The notes beneath the pieces are model-generated. The model was given only the letters and a program-made list of their open reading frames with translations, was not told where the DNA came from and did no database searches. Below are positions 49,545 to 57,381 of a stretch of 64,000 bases of DNA, piece by piece (positions within the stretch are counted from its first letter, which is position 1; every line of letters starts with the position of its first letter). The position numbers and the translations under genes were made by a program. Where the stretch lies: contig PLMN01000030.1 of NCBI GenBank assembly GCA_003141555.1, positions 1-64,000 of the forward strand, in the 5' to 3' direction. The DNA is from Candidatus Aminicenantota bacterium (lineage in GTDB: Bacteria > Acidobacteriota > Aminicenantia > Aminicenantales > UBA4085).

Positions 49545-51416
49545 TCACTTGTAGAAAGTGAGGATCCGTTCGGTTAATCCGTCCGCGTCCAGGCGCAGCA
49601 GCTTCCTGATCTCAGCCTGCTTCCCCATCATGTAGGGCTCGACGGGCAGGCCGACGCTCAGAAACCTCACCCCGAACCGCCCGTTCCGGTCCAGGAGCTC
49701 GCGGACCCCGCTCCCGAACCCGCCGACCGCCACCGCCTCTTCGGCGGTCACGATCGTCCGGCCCTCGTCCGCGTATTTCAGGATCGCCTCCTCGTCGAGG
49801 GGCAGGGCGAACTTCGCGTCGATGACCGCCAGGCTGATGCCCTCGGCCTCCAGCCTCTTCGCAGCCTCGAGCGCCGGGTAGACCATGCTGCCGTAGGCAA
49901 TCAGGAGGTCGCGTCCCTCCTTCAGCGTCTCGCTCCGGCCGAGGGGCACATCCTTGAACTCGGCGTCGAGCGGCACGCCGACGACTTCGCCTTTGGGGAA
50001 GCGTATGGCGACGGGGTGGCCGTAGCCGAACGCGGCTTTGAGCATATGCTGGAGCTGGTTCTCGTCGCGCGGGGCCATGAGGATGATGTTGGGCATGTGG
50101 CGCAGGTAGGCGATGTCGTTGACGCCCTGGTGGGTCGGGCCGTCGTCGGGCACGACGCCCGACCGGTCGAGGGCGAAGATCACGGGCAGGTCCTGGAGGC
50201 AGACGTCGTGGTAGACCTGATCGTAGGCCCGCTGGAGGAACGTGGAGTAGATGGCGCACACGGGCTTATAGCCGCTGAGGGCCAGGCCGGCGGCGAAGTT
50301 CACGGCGTGCTGCTCGGCGATACCGACGTCGTACAGCCGCTCGGGGAACTTCTCGGCGAAGGGCGTGAGCCCCGTGCCCTCAAGCATGGCCGCCGTGATG
50401 GCGATGACCTTGTCGTCGCCTTCGGCGATCCGGGTCAGGGTCCGTCCGAAGACGGCCGAGTAGGACGTCTTGCCCCGGGCCGCCGTCGGCTCGCCGGTCT
50501 CGACGTCGAACGGCACGGCGCCGTGGAAATGCTCGGGATTCTCGACGGCGGGATGGTAGCCCTCGCCCTTGCGGGTTACGCAGTGGATGAGCACCGGGCC
50601 GTCATCGTAGGACTTCGCTTCCTTGAACACCTCGATGAGCGAAGGGAGGCTGTGGCCCTGGACGGGCCCGATGTAGCGCAGACCGAGCTCCTCGAACAGG
50701 AGGCCGGGGAAGAATGTTTTCTTGAAGAGGTCCTCCATGGCCCGGCCGGCCTTGATCATCGGCCAGCCGAAGCCGGGAATCGACTTGAGGACCGTCTTGG
50801 CGTAGTCCTTGACCCGGAGGTAGTGCTGGCCGGTGGCGAGGTAGGAGAGGTATTTCGAGAGGGCGCCGACGCTCGGCGAGATCGACATCTCGTTGTAATT
50901 GAGGACGATGATGACCTTCTCCCGGAGGTGTCCGATCTGGTTGAGCGCCTCCCAGGCGACGCCCCCGGTCAGGCCGCCGTCGCCCACAACGGCGATGACC
51001 TTGTGATCCTCATGGCGCTTCTCGCGGGCCACGGCCAGGCCGAGGGCGGCCGACAGGGCGGTCGAAGCATGGCCGGTGTTGAAGACGTCGTGCGGGCTCT
51101 CGTCGCGGCTCGGGAAGCCGAGGATCCCGCCCCGGCGGCGCAGGCTGCGGAAGGCGTCGCGGCGACCGGTGAGGATCTTGTGGGCATAGGCCTGGTGGCC
51201 GACGTCCCAGATGATCTTGTCGCGCGGGGAGTCGAAGACGTAGTGGAGGGCGATCGTCAGCTCGACGACGCCCAGGTTGGAGGCGAGATGGCCGCCGTTC
51301 TTGGAAACCACGTCGATGATCGTGGCCCGGATCTCGGCCGCAAGATTGATCAACTCCTTGGGCGAGAGCTTTTTCAGATCCTCGGGGCTCGAAATCCTGT
51401 CTAAAAGCTTGTTCAT
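49545..51416 (-). CDS. dxs: 1-deoxy-D-xylulose-5-phosphate synthase
   Basis: A 623-residue DXS. It has VGHQAYAHKILTGRRD near residue 70, VVGDGGLTGGVAWEALNQIG (thiamine diphosphate/Mg site) near 142, NYNEMSISPSVGALSKYL, PVQGHSLPSLIEVFKEAKSY near 253, GIAEQHAVNFAAGLALSGYK near 370, and FALDRSGVVPDDGPTHQGV near 418. It makes DXP from pyruvate and glyceraldehyde-3-phosphate, the entry to the non-mevalonate isoprenoid route. It is near full length and followed by ispA in opposite order on the same strand. Confidence 0.96.
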   Translation of the reverse strand: MNKLLDRISSPEDLKKLSPKELINLAAEIRATIIDVVSKNGGHLASNLGVVELTIALHYVFDSPRDKIIWDVGHQAYAHKILTGRRDAFRSLRRRGGILGFPSRDESPHDVFNTGHASTALSAALGLAVAREKRHEDHKVIAVVGDGGLTGGVAWEALNQIGHLREKVIIVLNYNEMSISPSVGALSKYLSYLATGQHYLRVKDYAKTVLKSIPGFGWPMIKAGRAMEDLFKKTFFPGLLFEELGLRYIGPVQGHSLPSLIEVFKEAKSYDDGPVLIHCVTRKGEGYHPAVENPEHFHGAVPFDVETGEPTAARGKTSYSAVFGRTLTRIAEGDDKVIAITAAMLEGTGLTPFAEKFPERLYDVGIAEQHAVNFAAGLALSGYKPVCAIYSTFLQRAYDQVYHDVCLQDLPVIFALDRSGVVPDDGPTHQGVNDIAYLRHMPNIILMAPRDENQLQHMLKAAFGYGHPVAIRFPKGEVVGVPLDAEFKDVPLGRSETLKEGRDLLIAYGSMVYPALEAAKRLEAEGISLAVIDAKFALPLDEEAILKYADEGRTIVTAEEAVAVGGFGSGVRELLDRNGRFGVRFLSVGLPVEPYMMGKQAEIRKLLRLDADGLTERILTFYK

Positions 51417-51458
51417 GCGGACGACCGTTTTAAATATTGATTATACAACAAACTTGCC

Positions 51459-51519
51459 GTCATCCCGACCAGGCGCTTGCTTCGTCGCTCCGCAAGAGCG
51501 GCGCTCCTCGCAATGACAC
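51459..51519. repeat. dispersed repeat copy between dxs and ispA
   Basis: Begins GTCATCCCGA, has CTTCGTCGCTCCGCAAGAGC and ends CTCCTCGCAATGACAC. GTCATTxx against AATGAC gives inverted ends. It is the same type of sequence as the in-frame insertion in the fucokinase gene (shared GTCATCCCGA and TCGCAATGACA). Confidence 0.75.
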
Positions 51520-51522
51520 GCT

Positions 51523-52386
51523 TCACCCCTCCGTCAGCCGGCGGGCGAGGAGGCGCAGGTCGGGGGATTTGATCGCGGCGGCGGACAGGGCGGCGAGGGC
51601 GGCCCCGACGTTGAAGGCGACGGCGTGGCGCGCCCGGTCGAGGCCGAAGACCCGGGCGTAATTGGGCACGGCCGGCACGCCCTTCCGCGGCTTCTCGTCG
51701 GCGTCGTGGATGTCGTCCCGGATCTGAAAGGCCAGGCCGAGGTGCTCGCCGTAGAGCGTCAGAGCCTTGAGCTCGGCGGCCCGGGCCCCGGCGGCGCGGG
51801 CGCCCGCCCGGACGGATTCGACGATCAGGGCGCCGGTCTTCTTGATCATGAGCTCGATCAGACTTTGCTCGGTCGCGCTCCCGGGGGCATAGGTGATGTC
51901 GAGAAGCTGGCCGCCGATCATGCCGTCCACTCCGGCCAGGCGGGCGGTCTCGTGGAGGATGCGGGCCTTGGCGGCCTGGAGGCCGCGCGGCACGGCGGCC
52001 GCGGCCATGATCTCGAAGGCCAGGGTCAGCAGGCCGTCCCCGGCGAGGAGGGCGATGTCCTCCCCGAATTCGCGGTGGCAGCTCGGCCGGCCGCGGCGGA
52101 AATCGTCGTCGTCCATGCAGGGCAGGTCGTCATGGACCAGGGAATAGGTATGGATGAGCTCGAGGCCGCAGGCGAAGGGCAGGGCGACGTCCTCGTCCCC
52201 GCCGAGCGCCGACGCGGCCGAGAGGCAGAGGAGCGGCCGGAAGCGCTTGCCGCCGCCGAGCGCCGAGTAGCGCATGGCCTTGTCAAGCGGCGTATCGCGG
52301 CGGGCGAGGATGCTCTCGAGGGCGGCCTCGACCGTTCTCTTGCGCCGCTCCAGCCGGCGTTCGGAGGTCACGGTGCCCATCGTCAT
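51523..52386 (-). CDS. ispA: polyprenyl (farnesyl/geranylgeranyl) diphosphate synthase
   Basis: A 287-residue trans-prenyltransferase. The first aspartate-rich motif is in LVHDDLPCMDDDDFRRGRPS near residue 88 and the second in LAFQIRDDIHDADEKPRKG near 215. GGKRFRPLLCLSAASALGG near 45 binds diphosphate. The insertion of two residues in the first motif (DDxxxxD) is the pattern of type II (bacterial farnesyl) synthases. It uses IPP and DMAPP from the DXP route. It lies 136 bases before dxs on the strand and 155 bases after xseB, where element F intervenes. Confidence 0.93.
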   Translation of the reverse strand: MTMGTVTSERRLERRKRTVEAALESILARRDTPLDKAMRYSALGGGKRFRPLLCLSAASALGGDEDVALPFACGLELIHTYSLVHDDLPCMDDDDFRRGRPSCHREFGEDIALLAGDGLLTLAFEIMAAAAVPRGLQAAKARILHETARLAGVDGMIGGQLLDITYAPGSATEQSLIELMIKKTGALIVESVRAGARAAGARAAELKALTLYGEHLGLAFQIRDDIHDADEKPRKGVPAVPNYARVFGLDRARHAVAFNVGAALAALSAAAIKSPDLRLLARRLTEG

Positions 52387-52395
52387 TCTCCTAAA

Positions 52396-52537
52396 ATCGG
52401 TGACAGTAACCTGATTTCCGAATTTCGAATTATTCTGCCTGGGGAAATGAAGCCGAATTCATTTTCAGCCGGCGATAGCGAAAATTTGTATTGCCATTCC
52501 TGCAATTTAATTCGGAAATCAGGTTACTGTCACCGAT
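52396..52537. repeat. palindromic element F (CGGTGACAGTAACCTGA arms)
   Basis: Perfect inverted repeats of 29 bases, 52396-52424 and 52509-52537, each with ATCGGTGACAGTAACCTGAT, enclose 84 bases of AT-richer DNA. The GGTGACAG core is different from, but built like, the GGGGACAC core of elements A-E. It fills the gap between xseB and ispA. Confidence 0.93.
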
Positions 52538-52541
52538 TGTT

Positions 52542-52916
52542 TTAGAAGGGGAGGACGTCGTCATCCTCGGGCTTCTTCTTCGCGGGCTTCTTCGCGGGTG
52601 CGTCTCCGGCGTCGGGCTTGCTCGCGCCGTCCTCGGCCGCTTCCTCTTCCTCGCCCTTCTCCTCCTCCCCTTCCCCCTCGTCCTCGCCTTCGAGGTCGAA
52701 CGGCGCGCGGCGCGTCGCTCCCTTCTCGTCCTTGAGCAGGATCTCGATCTTCTTCTCGGCCCGGTCGAGCTCGTCGCGCAGGAACCGGGCGAGCTTGACG
52801 CCCTTCTCGAACAGGGCCAGCGACTCGTTCAGGCTGAGCTTCCCTTTCTCGAGCTTGTCGACGGTCTGCTCCAGGTCGGCCAGCGCCTTCTCGAAATTCA
52901 GGTCCTTGTCCTTCAT
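52542..52916 (-). CDS. xseB: exodeoxyribonuclease VII small subunit
   Basis: A 124-residue XseB. The first 70 residues are the normal two-helix hairpin: FEKALADLEQTVDKLEKGKL then SLNESLALFEKGVKLARFLR. After that comes an unusual tail of about 55 residues made of glutamate-, lysine- and alanine-rich sequence (GEDEGEGEEEKGEEEE, later PAKKPAKKKPEDDD). E. coli XseB is 80 residues. The tail is probably disordered. It sits 13 bases after xseA. Confidence 0.9.
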   Translation of the reverse strand: MKDKDLNFEKALADLEQTVDKLEKGKLSLNESLALFEKGVKLARFLRDELDRAEKKIEILLKDEKGATRRAPFDLEGEDEGEGEEEKGEEEEAAEDGASKPDAGDAPAKKPAKKKPEDDDVLPF

Positions 52917-52929
52917 CGTCGCCTCCTCG

Positions 52930-54291
52930 TCATTCGTCCTCGGCGCCGGCCTTGGCGGAAACGCCGCCGGCGCGCGATTCGATCTCCTTCTCCCGGTCGA
53001 CCGCCTCGACCCGGCAACGGAATTCGCCCTTATAGAACGAGACGAGCATCTCGTCGGCGGCCGCCACCGCGTCGATGGAGATCACCGCCCGCCCGCCGTC
53101 CGCCGACCAGCAGAGCGCGTAGCCCTTGCGCATCACCGCGAGCGGGCTGAGGGCGTGAAGCTTCGCGGCCAGGCTCTCCCATGCGCCCTGCTTGTCCCGC
53201 AGGGCCGCCCGGAAGCCGCCGCCGATCCTCTCCGCGGCGAGCTCGGCCTTCGCCCGCGCGTCGGCGATCCGGCGCCGCTCGCCGCGCACGACCTCCCAGG
53301 CCCGCTCCTCGAGCCGGTCGACGTCCTGGCCGAGGTTCACCAGCTTCAGCTTGTAGTTCTGGAAGATGCGATGCTGGGCGAGCGTCACGACCTCGCCCCG
53401 CCGCTCCCCGATCTCGAACCTCAGGCTCTGGACCGCGCGGCGCTCGAGGTTGTCGATGCGTTCGACGAATGCCGCCTCGGTCTCGACCACCATCTCGGCC
53501 GCGGCTGTGGGCGTCGACGCCCGGATGTCGGCGACGAAGTCGGCGATCGTGAAATCGACCTCGTGGCCGACCGCCGAGATGACGGGCACCGGCGACCGGG
53601 CGATCGCCCGGGCCACGATCTCCTCGTTGAACGCCCACAAGTCCTCGATCGACCCGCCGCCCCGGCCGACGATGATCGCGTCGAGGTTTCCGATCTTCCC
53701 CAGGGCCTCGATCCCGGCGACGATCTGGGCCGCCGCGCCCTCGCCCTGGACGCGCGCCGGGTAGATCAGGACCTCGAGCTTCGCGAACCGCCGCTCGAGC
53801 GTCCGGAGGATGTCGATGAGGGCCGCGCCTCTCGGCGAGGTGACGATCCCGATGCGCTTGGGCAGGAGGGGCAGCTTGCGCTTGCGGGCCTGGTCGAACA
53901 GCCCCTCGGCCTTGAGCTTCTCCTTCAGCTGCTCGAAGGCGAGCTGGAGGGCGCCCTTGCCTTGGGGCTCGGCCGCCTCGACGATGAGCTGATACTCGCC
54001 GCGCGCCTCGTAGACGTTGATCCGGCCGCGGCAGATGAGCTGCTGGCCGTCCTTGACGGCGAACTTCAGGCGGGCGGCGTCGCTCCGCCACATGACCGCG
54101 CGCACCTGGCTTTTCTCGTCCTTGAGCGAGAAATACATGTGCCCCGAGGGGTGCTTGTGGAAATTGGAGACCTCGCCCGAGACCGCCACCGAGGGAAAGG
54201 CCGCTTCGAGCGTCCCCCGAACGAGCTGGGTCAGCTCGCTGACGGTGAGGACATTGGTCCGAAGGATCGAGCTCGAAAAATCAGTCATCAC
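52930..54291 (-). CDS. xseA: exodeoxyribonuclease VII large subunit
   Basis: A 453-residue XseA. The N-terminal OB fold (about 12-105) includes VLTVSELTQLVRGTLEAAFP and VSGEVSNFHKHPSGHMYFSL. The catalytic domain includes IGIVTSPRGAALIDILRTLE near residue 140 and DAIIVGRGGGSIEDLWAFNE near 200, then VISAVGHEVDFTIADFVADI near 233. A helical region and C-terminal segment follow. It degrades single-stranded DNA with XseB in recombination and repair. It overlaps the ymdB gene by four bases. Confidence 0.95.
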   Translation of the reverse strand: MMTDFSSSILRTNVLTVSELTQLVRGTLEAAFPSVAVSGEVSNFHKHPSGHMYFSLKDEKSQVRAVMWRSDAARLKFAVKDGQQLICRGRINVYEARGEYQLIVEAAEPQGKGALQLAFEQLKEKLKAEGLFDQARKRKLPLLPKRIGIVTSPRGAALIDILRTLERRFAKLEVLIYPARVQGEGAAAQIVAGIEALGKIGNLDAIIVGRGGGSIEDLWAFNEEIVARAIARSPVPVISAVGHEVDFTIADFVADIRASTPTAAAEMVVETEAAFVERIDNLERRAVQSLRFEIGERRGEVVTLAQHRIFQNYKLKLVNLGQDVDRLEERAWEVVRGERRRIADARAKAELAAERIGGGFRAALRDKQGAWESLAAKLHALSPLAVMRKGYALCWSADGGRAVISIDAVAAADEMLVSFYKGEFRCRVEAVDREKEIESRAGGVSAKAGAEDE

Positions 54292-55130
54292 CCCTCTCTG
54301 AGGACCTCGCGGGTGATCGACAGGGCCCGCCCCGTCGCCGCATCGATCTCGATGTAGACGGCCGACAAGAACAGGCAGTCTTTGGCCGGCTCGAAGCGGT
54401 GGGGACGGCCCGTCAGGAACTTCTGGATGGCCGGCTCCTTCTGCATGCCGATGACCGAGTCCGAGGCTCCGGCCATCCCGACGTCGGTGATATACGCCGT
54501 CCCTCCCGGCAGGACGCGCTCGTCCGCCGTGGGCACATGAGTGTGCGTCCCGACGACGGCCGACACGCGCCCGTCGAGGTACCAGCCCATGGCCTGCTTC
54601 TCCGAGGTCGCCTCGGCGTGCAGATCGACCAGAATCGCCTTGGTTTCCGACCGGATCGCCTCGATCGCGATATCCGCCGCCCGGAACGGGCAGTCGAGCG
54701 CCTCCATGAACACCCGCCCCTGCAGGTTCACCACGCCCAGCTTGCGGCCTTGCTCGTCGGACGCCACATACCAGCCGCGGCCCGGGTTCATCGGCGGGTA
54801 GTTCGCCGGCCGGACGAGGCGCGGCTCCCGGTCGAGATAGGCCAGGGCCTCTTTCTTGTCCCAGACGTGATTGCCCGAGGTCAGGACATCGACCACGTTG
54901 AACAGGTCCCGCCCGATGTCCTCGGTGATGCCGACCCCGCCCGCCGCATTCTCGCCGTTAGCCACGACGAACGCCGGGGCGTACTTCTCCCGCAGCCCGG
55001 ACAGGAACGCCCGGACCGCGTTCCGGCCCGGACGGCCGATGATGTCCCCGATGAAGAGGACACCGATTGGAGTTGCCGTGGTCGCGCCACGGGCGCATGC
55101 AACTCCACCCTGTGGCTCTTTATCGGGCAT
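54288..55130 (-). CDS. ymdB: YmdB-family metallophosphoesterase
   Basis: A 280-residue TIGR00282/YmdB enzyme: [20 protein letters not shown] near residue 24 (first metal aspartate), [20 protein letters not shown] near 55, [19 protein letters not shown] near 83, [20 protein letters not shown] near 170, and [19 protein letters not shown] near 192. YmdB is a cyclic-nucleotide phosphodiesterase next to rny in many bacteria, as here. The only start is the ATG at 55130, giving about 20 extra N-terminal residues encoded by a palindromic sequence. It overlaps rny by 11 bases. Confidence 0.92.
   Translation of the reverse strand: MPDKEPQGGVACARGATTATPIGVLFIGDIIGRPGRNAVRAFLSGLREKYAPAFVVANGENAAGGVGITEDIGRDLFNVVDVLTSGNHVWDKKEALAYLDREPRLVRPANYPPMNPGRGWYVASDEQGRKLGVVNLQGRVFMEALDCPFRAADIAIEAIRSETKAILVDLHAEATSEKQAMGWYLDGRVSAVVGTHTHVPTADERVLPGGTAYITDVGMAGASDSVIGMQKEPAIQKFLTGRPHRFEPAKDCLFLSAVYIEIDAATGRALSITREVLREG
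55069..55106. repeat. REP-like hairpin inside the 5' end of ymdB
   Basis: GGAGTTGC and CGTGG pair with CCACG and GCAACTCC around TCGCG, with a small bulge (GGCGCAT). The hairpin lies in the first codons of ymdB and is read in frame as residues of roughly 9 to 21. It resembles short GC-rich repetitive extragenic palindromes. Confidence 0.75.
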
Positions 55131-56688
55131 ATTCGACGGCCCTCATCTCCCGGATCACCGTGACCTTGATCTGGCCGGGATAATCGAGCTCGCTCTTGAT
55201 CTTGGCCGCGATCTCCTTGGCGATAAGGGCCGCCCTGTCGTCGGAGACCTTTTGCGACTCGACCATGATCCGGATCTCGCGGCCGGCCTGCAGGGCGAAC
55301 GCCTTGCCGACGCCCTCGAATCCCTTGGCCAGGGTCTCGAGCTTCTCCAGCCGCTTGATGTACGACTCCAAGAGCTCGCGGCGCGCCCCGGGCCGCGCGG
55401 CCGAGAGCGTGTCAGCCGACTGGACGAGGACGGCCTCGATCGAGGGAAAGTCCACGTCGCGGTGATGGCTGGCGATCGCCTGGACCACCGGCTCGGACTC
55501 GCCGTACTTGCGGCAGAGCTCGACGCTGAGCTCGGTATGCGTGCCCTCGACCTCGCGGTCGACGGCCTTGCCGATGTCGTGGAGCAGCCCGGCCCGCAGG
55601 GCGACCTGGGTGTTGAGGCCGAGCTCGGTGGCCATGGCCGCCGAAAGGAAGGCCACCTCCTTCGAATGCTGGAGGACGTTCTGGCCGTAGCTCGTCCGGT
55701 AGCGGAGCCGGCCGAGGAGCTTGATCAGCTCGGGATGCACGTTCTGGACGTGGAGCTCGTAGGCCGTCGACTCCCCTTCCTGACGGATCTTCTCCTCGAG
55801 GTCGGCCCGGACGCTTTCCACGATCTCTTCGATCCGGGCGGGATGGATCCGGCCGTCGATGACGAGCTTCTGGATCGCCAGGCGGGCCGTCTCGCGGCGG
55901 ATGGGATCGAAGCTCGAGAGGATGACCGCCTCGGGGGTGTCGTCGACGATGATGTCGACCCCCGTGGCCGTCTCCAAAGCCCGGATGTTGCGGCCCTCGC
56001 GGCCGATGATCCGGCCCTTCATGTCCTCGCTCGGCAGATCGACGACCGAAACCGTCGATTCGACGACGTGCTCGGCCGCGGACCGCTGGATGGCCTGGCT
56101 GATGATCTCGCTCGCGAGCTGGCGGCTCCTGGCCCGCGTGTCCTCCTCGACCCTCTTGACGACCTGGACGGCCTCGAGCTTGGCCTCGTCCTCGATCTTG
56201 CGGATGAGCTGGCTCTTGGCCTCCTCCTGGCTGAGCCCGGCGACGCGCTCGAGCTCCTGCACCTGCTGCTGGACCAGGGTGGCGGCCTTCTCCTCGAGGG
56301 CCTCAATGTCCTTTTCCTTCTGTTCGACCCGGCGCTCCTTGTTCGTGATCTCGCGGTCGCGCCGGTCCACGCCTTGGAGCTTGCGGTCGAGGTTCTCTTC
56401 CTTATTGACCAGCCGGCGCTCGGTCTCGTTGAGCTTGCGGCGCTTTTCCCGGGTCTGGAACTCGAACTCCGAGTCCGCGGAGTCGAGCTTGGTCTTGGCC
56501 TGCTGCAGGGCGTCCTTGACGATCTTCTCGGATTGGGTCCGGGCCTGGGCCAGGGAGTCCTCCGCCTCTTGGCGGGCCCGGGACAGGCCCTTGATTCCGG
56601 CGCTCTTCCTCTGCAGGACGACGATGACGACCGCCGCCGCGAGGAGCAGGGCGCCCAAGACTGCGATTACGACTGGGCTACTCACCAT
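55120..56688 (-). CDS. rny: ribonuclease Y
   Basis: A 522-residue endoribonuclease. It has an N-terminal membrane helix ([20 protein letters not shown]), a long charged coiled coil (about 30-200), a KH domain with [20 protein letters not shown] near 228, and an HD domain with [20 protein letters not shown] near 365. It initiates mRNA decay at the membrane. The order zapA-rny-ymdB is common. Length is normal. Confidence 0.95.
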   Translation of the reverse strand: MVSSPVVIAVLGALLLAAAVVIVVLQRKSAGIKGLSRARQEAEDSLAQARTQSEKIVKDALQQAKTKLDSADSEFEFQTREKRRKLNETERRLVNKEENLDRKLQGVDRRDREITNKERRVEQKEKDIEALEEKAATLVQQQVQELERVAGLSQEEAKSQLIRKIEDEAKLEAVQVVKRVEEDTRARSRQLASEIISQAIQRSAAEHVVESTVSVVDLPSEDMKGRIIGREGRNIRALETATGVDIIVDDTPEAVILSSFDPIRRETARLAIQKLVIDGRIHPARIEEIVESVRADLEEKIRQEGESTAYELHVQNVHPELIKLLGRLRYRTSYGQNVLQHSKEVAFLSAAMATELGLNTQVALRAGLLHDIGKAVDREVEGTHTELSVELCRKYGESEPVVQAIASHHRDVDFPSIEAVLVQSADTLSAARPGARRELLESYIKRLEKLETLAKGFEGVGKAFALQAGREIRIMVESQKVSDDRAALIAKEIAAKIKSELDYPGQIKVTVIREMRAVEYAR

Positions 56689-56794
56689 TCACCTCCTGTG
56701 AGTCCAGGCGGCGAGGCGAATCGAGGCGAAAGGGAGAGCTTACGGGGCGGGAGTTCCCGCCGGGCCGTGCCCCCGGAGCGCCGGCGTGTCCGGC

Positions 56795-57124
56795 CTAGGG
56801 GGTCGAATTCTCGATATTCGTGTACGCATGGTCATCTTTTAATAGCCGGCTCTCCAGGCTTTCGATCTCTGTCTCCATCTGGCCCAGCGCCTCGTCCAGA
56901 TGATCCAGCCGCTTGCGACAGACGAAAAAGTCGTCCGCGATGTTCAAGAGGGCGAGGATCGCGATCTTGAGCGCGTCCGTCGATTTCGACTTGACGGCGA
57001 TTTCATGCATCTTCTGGTCGACGTAGGACGTCAGATGGTTGACGTACTTTTCGTCCTCTTCACCTTTGACTCGTATTTTATAGGGTCTTCCGTAGACCTC
57101 GATTTCGATGATCTTGTCAATCAT
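56795..57124 (-). CDS. zapA: cell-division protein ZapA
   Basis: A 109-residue ZapA: EIEVYGRPYKIRVKGEEDEK at the N-terminus, the VNHLTSYVDQKMHEIAVKSK helix, DALKIAILALLNIADDFFVC, and a C-terminal coiled coil (EALGQMETEIESLESRLL). ZapA crosslinks FtsZ filaments at mid-cell. It overlaps the ZapB-like gene by four bases and is followed by a 106-base gap before rny. Confidence 0.9.
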   Translation of the reverse strand: MIDKIIEIEVYGRPYKIRVKGEEDEKYVNHLTSYVDQKMHEIAVKSKSTDALKIAILALLNIADDFFVCRKRLDHLDEALGQMETEIESLESRLLKDDHAYTNIENSTP

Positions 57125-57381
57125 ATCCCGAGTTTGTCGATCTGGCCGATCAGGGTTTCGATCCGGCCCTTGATGCTCTCCCTTTCATTCTCGTACCTTT
57201 TGATCTCCTCGTCAAGCTTCCCGGCCCGCCGGGTGAGGTCATCCATCTCCTTCTTCTCGAGGCGGAGCTCTTTGACCTGCTGGCGGAGCTTCTCGTTCTC
57301 GCCGGCCAGCTTGTTCACGTAGTCGATGACGTGGCCGATTTTGCCTTCCAGGACTTTGATGCGATCGAGTTCATCGGTCAT
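57121..57381 (-). CDS. ZapB-like coiled-coil protein
   Basis: An 86-residue protein that is almost entirely coiled coil (LAGENEKLRQQVKELRLEKK, heptads throughout). Size, charge and position beside zapA fit a ZapB-like partner of ZapA in the Z-ring. No other domain is present. Overlaps with pheT (4 bases) and zapA (4 bases) show that all three are co-translated. Confidence 0.75.
   Translation of the reverse strand: MTDELDRIKVLEGKIGHVIDYVNKLAGENEKLRQQVKELRLEKKEMDDLTRRAGKLDEEIKRYENERESIKGRIETLIGQIDKLGI

Noticed and set aside
56689-56794. Possible 6S RNA gene between zapA and rny
   Set aside because: 6S RNA often follows zapA, but the gap is 106 bases, shorter than the usual 160-190, and no central bubble flanked by two long stems could be drawn with confidence.
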